Origin: Phoronis australis
Taxonomy: Eukaryota; Phoronida; Phoronidae
Reading direction: 5' to 3'
Assembly (NCBI GenBank): GCA_002633005.1
Contig: NMRA01000091.1
Span: 822,790-886,789, forward strand
Length of the DNA: 64,000 bases
How positions within the stretch are numbered: the first letter of the stretch is position 1; each line of letters starts with the position of its first letter. Made by a program: the position numbers and the translations under genes. This document shows positions 50,001 to 60,008 of this stretch, one piece after another. Below the pieces are notes generated by a model that worked only from the letters and a program-made list of their open reading frames with translations, ran no database searches and was not told where the DNA came from.

Positions 50001-53000
50001 AAGTCTATTGTGGTGTGCCCTTCAATTGCTATTTATTTTAGTAAATGTGCAAATGGTGATTACTTCTACAGTCATGTGAATTGACGATCTTTCCTTTTGT
50101 CTGGCAGCTTGCATGCCCTGAAGGATGAAGCATTCCTCAGACACACCTTACAACGGCAAGCAGCCACACTGCATCAAGCCTCTGTCAGCTATGGGGTAAG
50201 TTAATGTGCTGCAGACTTAATTACAAAAAAAATTTCCATGTTTGGTAGCTGCAGAATAAACACTCACCGTCTGATATTTTCAAAACATGAGGAAGCTTCT
50301 CAAAGGTTACCAACTGTGTTACTGAGGAAATGACAAGATGTCGTTTCGGCACAGACAACTACTGATTGTGAGAGCCACCATTTGCTAGCTTTTCATTGAA
50401 ATTTTGTACGAAACTGTCTAATGTGTTATTGAGAAATGTTCTCTGTCATCGATAATTTCTATAGTACCACGTTATTTAAAGAAGTGTGCATTTTTCATCA
50501 ATCTGTGAAGCAACAAAGCTAGCTGGTCTTTTGTAAAACTAGATTTTGCATGTTTTACTTAGTAACATTTGTTTGTGTTTGTTGGGCGATGTGGATATTT
50601 GAGGGCGTGTGATTACTTGATTCGTTTTCATCCAGGGGGGAAGGTTGTGGAGGGGCAGGGATAGTGTTAGCAGGTCTCACGTAAATTCACTCAAGTGAGT
50701 CAAACAAAACTAAACTTTGTTTAACTTTTAATCTTGTTATCATTTTATTTTTGTTTGATTCATTCATGATTCATTTAGCCCAAATTCATTCTGACTGTTT
50801 AAGCTTACGCAGCTATAAGCCTGCCTTCCATCACAAAAAACAACTAGATTTATGTGTGTACCGCAATAGTGAAATTAGTCTCAAATTGTTCCTCAGTCAC
50901 TTTGAAGAGGAATTCAGGGTTTCAAAAGAACTGACACTTTGTTATTGGTTGAAATTAGGCTTTACTTATGTTGGCTTGTCACAATGGGTCATTTTTTGCG
51001 CCAAACAGGACTTCAACAAATAACGAACTGTCAGTTCTTTGCAAACTCAGATAACACTTAATATCAACTTAGTATTACCAGCTAAGGAACAAACTGAGAC
51101 CAATTGCTTGAAGTTTGCTTCTTGGATGGAATGTGGGTCAGCTGCTTTAATACAAGTTCTCGTTGTTGAGCTTTAATGCCAATTGTTGATAGTTCTATTT
51201 AAGGTTTTTAGTGACTGTCTACTGTTATTTGTAAATAATTATTTAAAACTCACTGAGAGGAGAAGTTCTGGTTTATGTTAAACTTTGTTTGTTGCACATA
51301 CTAACTATGATCTTTTTCATCTTATGTTTGTGTTAGGTTAGTCCGTATTATAGCTGTGATTACAACTGCATATTCTGTGTCATGAAATCCTGCAGTTCAA
51401 ATACTAGACACTTTCATGATGTGAGTAAGCGCATTGTTAATAAATCAATTGCATATCAAATCAAACTAATGACTTATAGCAGCACCATTTCAACTTTTGT
51501 CCAATTTGGCCATTTTACTCATGTTAGTTTTATGCACTATTTACTATCCTGTGAGTCAGAACATTTTCTTTCTTCTCATTATTTTTGCTATTTAATTGAT
51601 TGCATTTAGTTACCAGTTATGTAATACCATAATAATTTCTCATCTGAGTACTGAACAGATTATGACCAGTTATGTAACAATAAGTTGACCTTAGTCCCAC
51701 AAAAGATTTAGTTTCTTTGACAGAGGGTGGACTAACAGCAGGTTTAATCATGCTCTTTGAAAATTAAATTGTCTTCATTGGCGTATCCCATTGAAATTGA
51801 AATATTCTCCAGGACTCTGAAAATCAGTTGTTTTGGAGACAAATTAATGATTTTCAAGTTCTTGTACTTACTTATAGTTTTAAAAAACATAAAATTGATG
51901 ACAGTAAACATTCCAGTGCTTTTAATGAGCCCTCATATTTTAGACCAAGTACAGGAATTAGATTTATTTTAAAATTTCTTGTAGCCTCATTTCACCCTTT
52001 TCAGCTGACTAAAATACGATAATAAAAATTGATCTCGTGATAGGATTCTATTTCTTCACCAACAATGTCAAAACCATCTGCGACTCAAGAAAACGCTTCA
52101 GATGATATTGGGCTTAACCATCCCTAAAATTGAAAAGTTTGATGATGGCACATATACACATTGCCTGTTGCTCAAGTTGTGGTAACAGAAATAAAACTCT
52201 ATCATGTTTCATTCAGCAATAATTCAAGAGCGGATGAAAGTGGAATGTTTCTAAAAAACAAAATGCTTTGGTAGCTAAGCTGTGGCGAAATGCCTCTTTC
52301 TTTTTCGTTGAGAAATTTCATTGAATGAATGTTATCTACACTGCATTGTTTGCTTGGCCGTCTAAGATTTTTTACCAGTTTCTTGGACATTATAAATAAG
52401 AGGCTGTGCTAAAGAGAGTGTAAAAATGTGATTCAAGATCTGATTTGAAAATCTAGAGTGTTATACCGCACTGAGTGTTCTCAGAATATCTTACTGACAT
52501 TTCAGTTATTAAGCGAATATTGTTTTTTCCCAGGTTGGAGTTCCTGTCGCCAATTCAGCTAAATCAAAGCAGGTGAGTTGTGCCAGAATGACTATTAAAG
52601 TTAACAAGTCTTAGATGACAAATCAGAAACTTCTTAATTGAATGTCACAACAACATTTGTGACAAGCTCTCTGATGGGCCTTTTCACATTATGCAATCTC
52701 GACCATCTGTTGTTATAGCTAATCAACATTTTGGTGAAATGATTGTCTTGAAACATGCCTCACATGTGGTGCTATCTGCACAGTTCTCAAATTGCACGCC
52801 ACCTGGTGTGAGTTCTTACTCATATTTTCACCCATCTTCATGCTAGTACTTGTCTTTGGTGTGACAGGTGTGTGTGTTTGCATACAGTCATCTTTGGAAC
52901 ATTGCCTTTTCTGTCAATCCCCGCGACTTTACTACAGTAATCCCCGGCCTGATCACTGTTTATGATGTACTTCACGACCAAATATTCACCAATTTCTAAC

Positions 53001-56000
53001 TTATTAGTTCCTATGCTATCCTTCACTACTTTAATTTCGATTACATTGCCAATAATTTTCATGAAACAATTTTTGCAGTGTATTTTTCTTTAATTTGTAA
53101 GTGCCCTCATTTGACTAAATTGCATTTAGGATGCCCACCCCTAGTTTTTCAAAACCTGCTTTTCAAGTTGATCAGTGATGCTTTTTAGTGCTCCACACCC
53201 TGATTGTCAAATTTTTCAGTGTCCTGCCGGTAATTGCACTGAAGGTATACAAAAGTTCAATCCATTTGTTACATAGGCCTGTTTCTGGCTTTAAACCAAC
53301 TGCTTGTTTATCTTGCATCTTTCTGCTGCTTTCTTCTCCATCTTGGTTAATGTTTGTCTTTGTTTCCAGAGAGAAATGACTCGCTTTACTGCTACTGCCT
53401 CACCGGCGCCCTCTCCCATCAAAGAATATAACCACTACAACATCACCCCAGAGCTAGATCAGGAGCTGCAAGGTAGAATATCATGTTGGCGTTTAATTTG
53501 CACTTTTTTCAGCCAAGTCTGTTACTGATATTAGAATTGTATTTTTTGTTTTTTTTTTGTTTGCACATCATAGGTGTCATTTTATATTCAATCTACACAG
53601 AAGTGACACGGCACAACATATGTCTCATCAGTGGTTCAAGGTCTGTTTTTGTTTGAAATTGGACGCAAGATGCCACTGTGACAGCCACTTTTAATTTTTT
53701 TTCCTTTCATCATCTAACAGAAATTTGGTATGCAGATAGATCTCCTCAAGGGCTGTTTTTAGCCGTAGTGTACTTTGATTTTTAAGACCTCATTGTATGT
53801 TGTAGTTTTCAAATACTGTTAGTATCTTTTCTTTTTAAAGTCAGAATACTGTGTGTTCATTTCCTGTTCCTGTGCCGTGCTCATATTTCACCTGTTGGTT
53901 TCAGACCAACTGAACAATGAAACTGGTGTCTCACAACCTTCCATGTCAAGGTAATGTACACACAATTTACCATTAATTTTTTTAGGAAACATTATGGTTG
54001 AGAGAAGTTTTACGCTTTTCAAAATTACAGATTTCCTCTAATTTGTGAGCAAAAACTTTTTGACATTTTGAAAACATCGAGTCTGAAAACAGAACAGCAA
54101 GCCATGGTCGATTGTATCAAGAAATTTAATCTTTTAGTGGTCATATTAGAAATAAGTTAGTGCCAATGTTTATCTACTTTCTGTATTTGGTTTGACAAAC
54201 TTCACTAAACCATAAATGATGAGGGAACTTTAATTATAAAGCATCATCTATAATACTTCTACTGCAGCTTAAAAGCCTTTCTTTTAGAAAACTTACAAAA
54301 AATAATTATATTGCTATTTTGTTTGCATAGTATGTAACATAAGGCAACTGTGACGTGATGGATTCTCTCTAGTAGCCAGCTCACGTGCTGGTAGAAGTTG
54401 GAACATACTTGGCAAATTGTATTAGTTGTCTAACTAAGCACTTTTGTTTTCACTTTTTTACACTTTTAATGGATCAAGCCACTCAATAGCATTTTCCAGT
54501 ATGTAGTCCCTGAAACACCTATTGCATCACGTCCAGTTTACAAACATGTAAAATGTGTTTCCCTGTATTTAATTTCTTTATATGCCTGACTTTTTGAAAA
54601 TATTTCATGTTACAGTCAAGAGCACAATGTTAGATTTCCTGGCATGGGAGTTTACGTCTGAATAGTTTTATTCTTTTTGTACTTCTGTAAGCAAGTCTTG
54701 TATGATGTTTTGTTGCCCATGTTTTACTTGAGGTCATTCTAACCCCAGCTCACCGATATCGCTCAGTCCCAGTTTACGGCAGGAGTCCAACCTGGACAAT
54801 CTCTTGTAGTCGTTAAGTATGGTTCACAAACACCCTGTCACATGCCAAACTTTGCAGAACTGACATCACCAGTCACTGCTAGCTTGTTTGTCTAGTGTAT
54901 GCTGAGCAGTAGTCTTCACCACAGTCTGTTCTGTCCAACACTACATTTTTCATAATTTATGCATACTTTGTGTGTAGTCCAGTGCTTCTAAAGCTGTTTT
55001 TTACATGGGGAACAGTTGTCATGGCGTGAAGTGTCATGATGTGACTTGCTGACATTTACACAACATTAGATCGCAAACTGGATCAGCATGAGTCATTTAA
55101 ACGAATACTTTCTGTGCCCGCTTGTTAAAACAATAGCAAATCACCCATATATTTTGCACAAACGGAAAAGAGATGATCTCTTCTGCCTTGTCCTGGTTTG
55201 TGTTTAGACGTGTATTTGAAACTGGAGCAACTGACTGTCTTGAGTACAACTTGCTCTACCACTCAAACATGTGTCAAAATTTGCCAACGTGGTGTCAACG
55301 TTCTCGGTATTAGTCGAGTCGTCACTTGCGCCCAATCAGTTGTTCCGTGTTCAAGTTGCTCCATGGCAACTGTTTCCCATGTAAATGGGGCTTAGGTGGA
55401 AAGGTCCAAATGTTGTGGTGTACTGTCAAAAATTGTAAACTGTCATATCCTAGGGGTTCAGTTAACATCCACCCCGGCGAGTACATATTGTATTGGATAG
55501 TTCCGCTGTTGTGGATTTAGATAGTTTTCAAGAAGTTGAAAATAATCTAACAATAACAGGCATGGGAATTCATGGTTAAACATTTTACTTGATTAAGTAT
55601 ACACAATCTTCAGGTGAGTTGTATAACACTGCATGCTCAAATAAGTCAGTGAAACCACAATGTGCTACAGTAGAGTGTACTTACTTGAACATGTCGATTT
55701 AAATCGTATATGATGCATGAAGCATATCCGTTTCACGATAATCAAAAGCACTTTTATGTTTCTGTTGTGTCTCTATGAAGTTATACCTTTACATTGAAAA
55801 GTTAATTGGCATGCTTTTAGTAGTTTATAAACAACAGGTAAGAAGTCTTGGGTCCACAGACAAGGCTTGCTAGAAATCCAATAAACGTTGAACATTGTGG
55901 TGTACTCTGAGATTTTCAGTGGGCAGACAACACCTGTTGCAGGTGGATGACACTGAGAAAGTGGATTACTATAGGGTGACGCTTTACTTTGGTACAGTAC

Positions 56001-58491
56001 AAACATGTCCTTTACCCCTGTATTCCTCCAACAGTGTGCTTCTTGGTATTTTAAAATGAGAAACCCCATCGATAACATCATAAAAGCGGCATCTCCTTCA
56101 TTATCATAATTCAATTGCTATGCCATCCATTTTAAATAAACGCAGCATGCGTTACAATATATGCATTACAGACAAGTGGAAGCATATTTTCACTTTTTTG
56201 CTAAAAACTTATATTGGACGCTACGTAATAATAGAAACAGGCCTTTAGAGTTAATGCTTTTCTTCACATTATTAGGGGCGTAGACTGACTGGTAGCTTTA
56301 ATTCAATCAGGGCTCAGGCGGGTCCATTTCATGAAAATGGCTTTAAGACTTAAGACAAAAATTTGGTCTTATACCCTCACTTCACAATTGGTGAATGAAT
56401 ATTTAGCCAAGTAATTAGGAACGCATCACCATAGGCCATAAATAATTTATAGAAATTATCACAGTAACGAGCAGTTTTGTGTATGTTCTCTGATACTTTA
56501 CTCTATTACTCAGTTGAGAAGTAGCTGTGTGGAGTGTAACACCAAATTTCTGTCTTAAGTCACATTTAATGAAACAGAACCCAGTTGTGTACAGTTTATA
56601 CGTTACATAGCATTATCACATGGTGTATTGTTATTGTTGAACAATGCATTTGGCGCCCTGTAACGATCAACCTTACCCAGCAGACTTTTGTCTTATCATA
56701 TTTTTTATTTCCGTACTGGTAAATTTGACCTTATCATAGGATTATTGCATAATTTATCCTCACATATTCAACGGTGGATCCAGGATTTTCTCCCGGAGGA
56801 TTGGACAGTGGACATACATAGTGGTGCTGAAGCCCCTCCATTACAGCACTGCACATGTAAAAGTGACGGAGAAGGGTGGCCGGGATCTCCTCGACCCCTC
56901 CTCTCTGAATTTTCTGTCAGAAGGATCCTATTTTGTATCACATACAAATTCATCCAGTTGGTGGGACGTACAGTTGATGTGACATACAGGGGGTTACAGG
57001 GGAATCTTGAGAGTGGGTTCACTGCTTTGGTCACATTTGTTGTCAGGATCCCACATTCTTACATGTTGGCAGTGGTGGTGGTGGTGGAGTACTTGAATAA
57101 TTCAACAGCTTCTGCTGTACACTTCTCATTCTGTTCACCTTGCTGTTATTACCAGAAATTTTGACAATTTGACAATGTCTAGAACATTTTTAAGAACATT
57201 CTTAAGTACCAGGGATTTACCATGAACATAAAGTTCCCATCACGGTTGTTTTGGAAACAAGGTTCCAACAAAGCTCCAATGGTGGCCGTTTCGGGATTGT
57301 TTTGCATTTCTGGCACATGTGGAAAAAGAAGGCAGTATTTTCCCACTTTTTATCGTTAAAATAACCATTGAAATATGTCAAGTTGGACAGCAGCAGTGTC
57401 ACCAGACTTCCGTTTTGAATCTGCAGTAGGCAAAGTGAAACCTTTACTTGTGTACCATGCCTTAAAAGCTCATGGATGAATGAGGTTGCTGCGGGTAACC
57501 AAACGAGCTTCTGAAGGAGCCCCACTATTTTTTTTCGATAGACCACCTGTGGGCTCTTTTTGGATGCAATGTCACGTCAGTAAAATGAAGGTTTCTGAAA
57601 GACCCCACGCCCAGGTACTAATAATTTCAGTTATTAACAGAGATTGAGGCAGCATAGCATTTTGTTGACTGTTGGGAAACTCAGTCAGAAGCGCTCCATG
57701 CATTTACTAAAATTACTTAACACGCTTTTACTGTCTGAAATTCATGACATCTAGATTACTCTGATCCACACTCTGAGTCACCTACACACATTCATGTTGT
57801 CCTAACACCACTTCTGGTTTATGCAAGGTTGCAGATTCTGGCCTATGAGTTTTCTTCTTGTTTACCTTTCTGTCCACATTCAATACTTTGCAATTATCGT
57901 GTCTCAACATACTGCTTGTGAAATTTCAGAAACTTTAAAGTTCCCCTTTTGTGTATCAAAATTAAATAAAGCCACAGTTTCCAGCTAACATAGAAACCTA
58001 GCTTATGTCTAACAATAATTGCATGTATGGTATTCAACCCATGCTATCACTATTGTGATGGGTTAATCAAGTCTAGTCCCTACGTTGTCTTATTACATTG
58101 TTGTTGTTTTTTTGTTTTTAACACTTACCAGTGTATTGTTAAATTTATATGAACCCAGCTGTAGTAAATTGTTCTCTCCATCAATTTTTGACGAAAGTTG
58201 GAATTATTTGATTTTTTACAATATTGTATCCCTATCTTTTCAGAGTTAGCGTGTCTTTAATTTGACATTATCGAATACATTTGAAAAACAACCACCAAAC
58301 TGTGCAATGCATCCCTCTAGCAATAATCATTTCCTCACAGTTGTTTTTGGTTCTGTAGGACATCTTCAGCTGGAAAAAGCGTCAACAACAAAGAGCGGAG
58401 TGCCACGAGTTCTAAGAGAGCTGGTGATACCAGACCTGAGACAAGGAACAGTAGTGCCAAGACAATCAATATTGTGCTCAAAACACAGTGA
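25945..58491 (+). CDS. C10orf67: C10orf67-like coiled-coil protein
   Basis: Exons with consistent phases: 25945-26057, 26733-26853 (or copy 27965-28085), 28739-28830, 30440-30566, 34541-34576, 36258-36278, 37049-37213, 37782-37859, 39612-39641, 40558-40944, 41889-42033, 43175-43233, 43747-43812, 45349-45414, 46313-46408, 47655-47755, 48121-48186, 50108-50195, 52534-52572, 53370-53472, 53905-53950, then 54749-54809 (701 aa) or 58359-58491 (725 aa). The N-terminal part, SDQLKVGFFNLDRCTQTE through FRQQLADAITRLAALWD, matches the conserved start of human C10orf67. RIQKAWEKKFAILQASLHAL and FLRHTLQRQAATL match its conserved C-terminal block (DUF4709 and DUF4724, from memory). The middle is Glu/Lys-rich coiled coil with a Ser-rich insert. 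Function is unknown. Human C10orf67 is shorter (about 550 aa, from memory), mostly because the middle is expanded here. Confidence 0.8.
26163..26252. repeat. Hairpin with 22-base inverted arms
   Basis: AGCGGTCCCAGATTTAGAGAAC (26163-26184) and GTTCTCTAAATCAGGGACCGCT (26231-26252) are inverted copies with one mismatch around a 46-base loop. It lies in intron 1 and may be a small MITE core. Confidence 0.75.
26353..26858 (+). repeat. First copy of a roughly 500-bp duplication flanking the large gap (contains exon 2)
   Basis: From the ACAATACAATACATCCCC start this segment is repeated essentially unchanged 1232 bases downstream (27585-28090). Copy 1 runs into the N block straight after the exon 2 donor. 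Confidence 0.93.
26733..26853 (+). CDS. C10orf67: C10orf67-like exon 2, copy before the gap
   Basis: Encodes PSISDQLKVGFFNLDRCTQT and EKSDIVDLKEMTEVLQELLT. The acceptor is TCTTAATTACAG. It is the same exon as 27965-28085, and only one copy fits the reading frame of the gene. Confidence 0.85.
26859..27405. other. Assembly gap (run of N)
   Basis: 547 N positions. The flanks carry the same sequence in direct orientation, so the stated gap size is unlikely to be real. Confidence 0.97.
27536..27569 (+). CDS. Orphan first-exon-like sequence MADELWSLTKI
   Basis: An ATG inside AAGATGGCGGAC (a YY1-type start-site motif) is followed by eleven codons and a good GTAACC donor in phase 1. It does not join in frame to the C10orf67-like exon 2 (phase 2 expected). 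It could be the first exon of another gene placed here by misassembly, an alternative non-coding first exon, or a chance match. Confidence 0.3.
27965..28085 (+). CDS. C10orf67: C10orf67-like exon 2, copy after the gap
   Basis: Identical in sequence to 26733-26853 as far as I can see and contiguous with the downstream exons, so it is probably the correct locus copy. The CTQTE motif it carries corresponds to ATQTD in the human protein. Confidence 0.85.
28739..30566 (+). CDS. C10orf67: C10orf67-like exons 3-4 (end of the N-terminal conserved domain)
   Basis: Exon 28739-28830 encodes EVNFLKSDIGFAKKTIEADF and EDRLTRKSLEL. Exon 30440-30566 encodes YVRINEKVENLQNMHKEKVE and FRQQLADAITRLAALWD. The second is heptad-like and matches the KSFNQQLADAI region of the human protein. 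The intervening 1.6-kb intron shows nothing further. Confidence 0.85.
30799..30925. repeat. 32-bp tandem repeat, four copies
   Basis: The unit TGATGAACGATTGATGTGGC-GTATTCATTAAG starts at 30799, 30831, 30863 and 30895. The last unit is diverged and truncated. Confidence 0.95.
30926..34540 (+). other. Long intron region of the C10orf67-like gene
   Basis: No substantial exon is visible. TTTTAG|GCAAAG|GTAAAG at 31704-31709 would be a 6-base, in-frame micro-exon (Ala-Lys), which is speculative. Frames near 32.0-33.4 kb have no recognisable motif. Confidence 0.45.
34541..34576 (+). CDS. C10orf67: 36-base mini-exon of the C10orf67-like gene
   Basis: Reads LKPVRDESQFRE between an ATTAG acceptor and a GTAAGA donor. 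It is phase 0 and a multiple of three, so it can be included or skipped without changing frame. Placement is inferred from splice sites and phase. Confidence 0.55.
36258..36278 (+). CDS. C10orf67: 21-base mini-exon of the C10orf67-like gene
   Basis: Reads DIIEQHK between CTGTAG and GTAAAC in phase 0. The composition suits the coiled coil, but such a short exon needs transcript support. Confidence 0.5.
37049..37213 (+). CDS. C10orf67: C10orf67-like coiled-coil exon
   Basis: Encodes SKSSAEVARLNDKVKELQAT and SIVHMLKMQLAQYQNVPEK, with leucines at heptad spacing. It is 165 bases in phase 0. The LKMQLAQYQ part aligns with KEELDQYKD of the human protein. Confidence 0.85.
37466..37626. mobile_element. 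161-bp MITE with perfect 25-bp terminal inverted repeats
   Basis: Left TIR 37466-37490 begins ACCGTAATCGTTCGGGTTAA and the right TIR at 37602-37626 is its exact reverse complement. AATAT on both sides (37461-37465 and 37627-37631) is a 5-bp target-site duplication. The interior is made of repeated TTAACCGCCC motifs in one orientation. It has no coding capacity. It is non-autonomous and its superfamily is not determined. Confidence 0.9.
37782..37859 (+). CDS. C10orf67: C10orf67-like basic exon
   Basis: Reads KVIDDECYAIWLKKRRKHLK then SVACQK. The KKRRKHLK cluster is strongly basic. It is 78 bases, phase 0, with a TCTCTGTAG acceptor and GTAGGC donor. Confidence 0.75.
39612..39641 (+). CDS. C10orf67: 30-base mini-exon of the C10orf67-like gene
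   Basis: Reads LDDWLAEYEA between GCTCGCAG and GTATGT in phase 0. It is frame-neutral if skipped. Confidence 0.6.
40558..40944 (+). CDS. C10orf67: C10orf67-like Ser/Asn-rich exon
   Basis: The largest coding exon (129 codons). It begins HYGQRSFLQALASSVQIIGE and ends LPALDKLKGRNAFGK. It is rich in Ser, Asn and Lys and predicted to be disordered, in contrast with the helical exons around it. It is phase 0 at both ends, so it may be optional. Confidence 0.8.
41010..41092. repeat. Two-copy direct repeat, about 41-43 bp
   Basis: TAGTTTTCAACTARTAACAA-TTTCTGATATCCT-TAAYTATAG occurs twice in a row. Confidence 0.85.
41889..42033 (+). CDS. C10orf67: C10orf67-like Pro-rich and coiled-coil exon
   Basis: Starts REATPPPPPPAVDDAELQDL and continues KRKIAKLESMVDNLDSLNEE. 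A proline hexamer separates the disordered exon from a new coiled coil. It ends in phase 1 at GTGAGT. Confidence 0.85.
42268..43036. repeat. 25-bp minisatellite interrupted by a single-N gap
   Basis: The unit CTGGCTTCAGACCAGGTATAATGAA (variants CTTGAGA, CTTTAGA, GTGTAATG) is repeated about 19 times before the N at 42749 and about 8 times from 42826. The 50 bases before each array (ATGCTATGGATGG...CTCAAACTAG) are the same, so the two blocks are probably overlapping contig ends of one array. Confidence 0.93.
43175..43812 (+). CDS. C10orf67: C10orf67-like coiled-coil exons 43175-43233 and 43747-43812
   Basis: The first reads NAEVNKLQNQAAKDKIYLEE and uses a weak GTTGAC donor. The second reads VEHELSQVKAAWDADKKSFT then RM before GTAAGT. 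Both maintain frame and heptad character. Confidence 0.8.
45349..45414 (+). CDS. C10orf67: C10orf67-like coiled-coil exon LDDQKKQYEKTMEQQIAQVREE
   Basis: A 66-base, phase 0 exon of charged, Gln-rich heptads between CGTTTCAG and GTGAGT. It has the same length as the preceding exon, as expected from duplicated coiled-coil exons. Confidence 0.82.
46313..46408 (+). CDS. C10orf67: C10orf67-like coiled-coil exon with a probable GC donor
   Basis: Encodes ARMEVNKLSGQSEAELRRLR and EEKEAAELALSK. No GT donor keeps the frame into the next exon. TCCAAG|GCATGG, a GC-AG intron start, does. Codons are GC-richer than those of neighbouring exons. Confidence 0.75.
47655..50195 (+). CDS. C10orf67: C10orf67-like C-terminal conserved domain exons
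   Basis: Exons 47655-47755, 48121-48186 and 50108-50195 encode ERAKQLTVEPPKVEETDTDR, then ISRIQKAWEKKFAILQ, then SLHALKDEAFLRHTLQRQAA. The WEKKFAIL and DEAFLRHTLQRQ runs correspond to WEKRFFIL and NEMFTRHTLFRQ in human C10orf67. This is the strongest family evidence in the gene. Confidence 0.88.
52534..53950 (+). CDS. C10orf67: C10orf67-like exons 52534-52572, 53370-53472 and 53905-53950
   Basis: They encode VGVPVANSAKSKQ, then REMTRFTATASPAPSPIKEY with an acidic end, then DQLNNETGVSQPSMS. This is a low-complexity tail after the conserved domain. Splice sites are good (CCCAG/GTGAGT, TTTCCAG/GTAGAA, TTTCAG/GTAATG). Confidence 0.78.
54749..54809 (+). CDS. C10orf67: C10orf67-like terminal exon, form A
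   Basis: After ACCCCAG it reads SPISLSPSLRQESNLDNLL and stops with TAG at 54807-54809. It is Ser/Leu-rich. No polyadenylation hexamer lies close; AATAAA at 55880-55885 is the nearest I noticed. Confidence 0.65.
54810..58358 (+). other. Region between the two candidate last exons
   Basis: Either 3' untranslated sequence or intron. Around 56767-57050 a GGTGGATCCAGGATTTTCTC...GAAGCCCCTCC segment resembles dispersed-element sequence. No further exon is recognised. Confidence 0.4.
58359..58491 (+). CDS. C10orf67: C10orf67-like terminal exon, form B
   Basis: After GTTCTGTAG, using the same phase 2 junction as form A, it reads TSSAGKSVNNKERSATSSKR and ends INIVLKTQ with TGA at 58489-58491. It is Ser/Lys/Arg-rich and open only in this frame. 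AATAAA follows at 58653-58658. Confidence 0.65.
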
Positions 58492-58652
58492 AAGTGGTCT
58501 TAATGGTCTACAATGATTGTCTCGTTTTTTATAGCACATTCTTCTGTGGTGTACTAAATTCCTCTTAAGATATGCATTTGTGACTCTGAAGCTGTGATGA
58601 TATGGTTTATTATGTACTGTTAATAATATTCATGTCCGGTATACGTACTGGT

Positions 58653-58658
58653 AATAAA
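58653..58658 (+). terminator. AATAAA polyadenylation signal after form B exon
   Basis: A canonical hexamer 162 bases after the form B stop codon. Confidence 0.5.
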
Positions 58659-60008
58659 TACTTTGAGGCCTGTATAAGGCAGGTTCTTGCCTCTTTCTCA
58701 GAGCAATGGACACAATTTAATTGTGAATTTTGGGCTGAAAAGTTGAGATATAAATCCATTTTGTTTTCACATTTTTTAAAAAAATTGCCCTTCTGCGGTA
58801 TTGCTATGCCAGTCTAACGTTGGGCAGGAAGGATTCTCTGCTTGAAATATATCCTACTGTCAGTAATTTTTAATTCAGATGTTTTAATTCAATGTTCAAA
58901 AAAGCACAAGTTATATAAAAGCATATTTTACTCACCCTCATTCATGGAGTGGAGCATTGTCATAACTATGAGAATGAAATTGATGTCAAAGATACTGACT
59001 GCTGTGTTTTTCAACATTACTGTCTTCTTTTAGTAATTCAATCTGCAGTGTCCCTGCTTGTTCATCGCCTGAGTTGTTTTGTACTGTTGTTATATTTATC
59101 TGTTGACATTATATTAATAGTTTTATTGGTAAATAACTATTCTCGATTTTTGGTACTCCTTCACAACAAGCATTACTTCCTACCCACTCCTACACATCCA
59201 AATCAGGTACTACAACTACTAAGGTCTGTTAACATAACATATTAACTGGCTGCTCGGATGTCAACATTCCAGGCTTGGCCTGAGAATTATTTCAGGGGCT
59301 CATTAAATCCTTAAAACACTAGCTATGACTTAATTTTATTTGTTTGTCTGTTATGTCTCTTGGTGTTTTACTTCATACTTGCACACCTGAAGAAAGGAAA
59401 CCGTTCCGAAATTCACAAGCGTACCAGTATCAAGCTTGCAAACAAAAAGTCTTGTCGTGTTTTTAACGAAGTTTGTGTAAACGAAGGGATGCTACCGGCA
59501 TATACTATTTATAAATAGGGGACATCTTCAAGTTAGGGCTCCTCTCAGATGAAGACAACTCCACTGTCCTGTTTGTAACCCATTATCACGTTTTATAACC
59601 AAAGAATATTCAAATCATGAAGACTGACCAAGCACACAACAAAGTAATAAGGGTCACCATGTAACAAATATCATATTGCATATTGACCTAATATAAACAC
59701 CAATACTTCAACCATTCAGTAATCAAGTAGAGCTATGAAGGTCAGATACTCGACACAACTGCCACACACACACTGTAAATGGCCTACCTCGCCACCAGGT
59801 ATGGCTTCACTGGCTCGCTCATGCATCCTGTCAATCAATGCGGTGGTCAGGTGGCTTATTTGTCTGGGACACATTTCATTTGAAGCTGTTTGCTTGTTTT
59901 ATGGCTCATGGGACTTACTTGAAATAAACCCGTTTAAATATAAAACTGACATCGTTCAAAGATACTGTTTTCAGAAGGATTGCAAGCATTCGTTTGATTA
60001 CGAATGGC
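58659..60008. other. Intergenic DNA with no recognised gene
   Basis: AT-rich. A small CTGAAGA-stem-GAAA stretch at 59387-59411 resembles a hammerhead core or the 3' region of a dispersed element. Nothing else is recognised. Confidence 0.45.
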
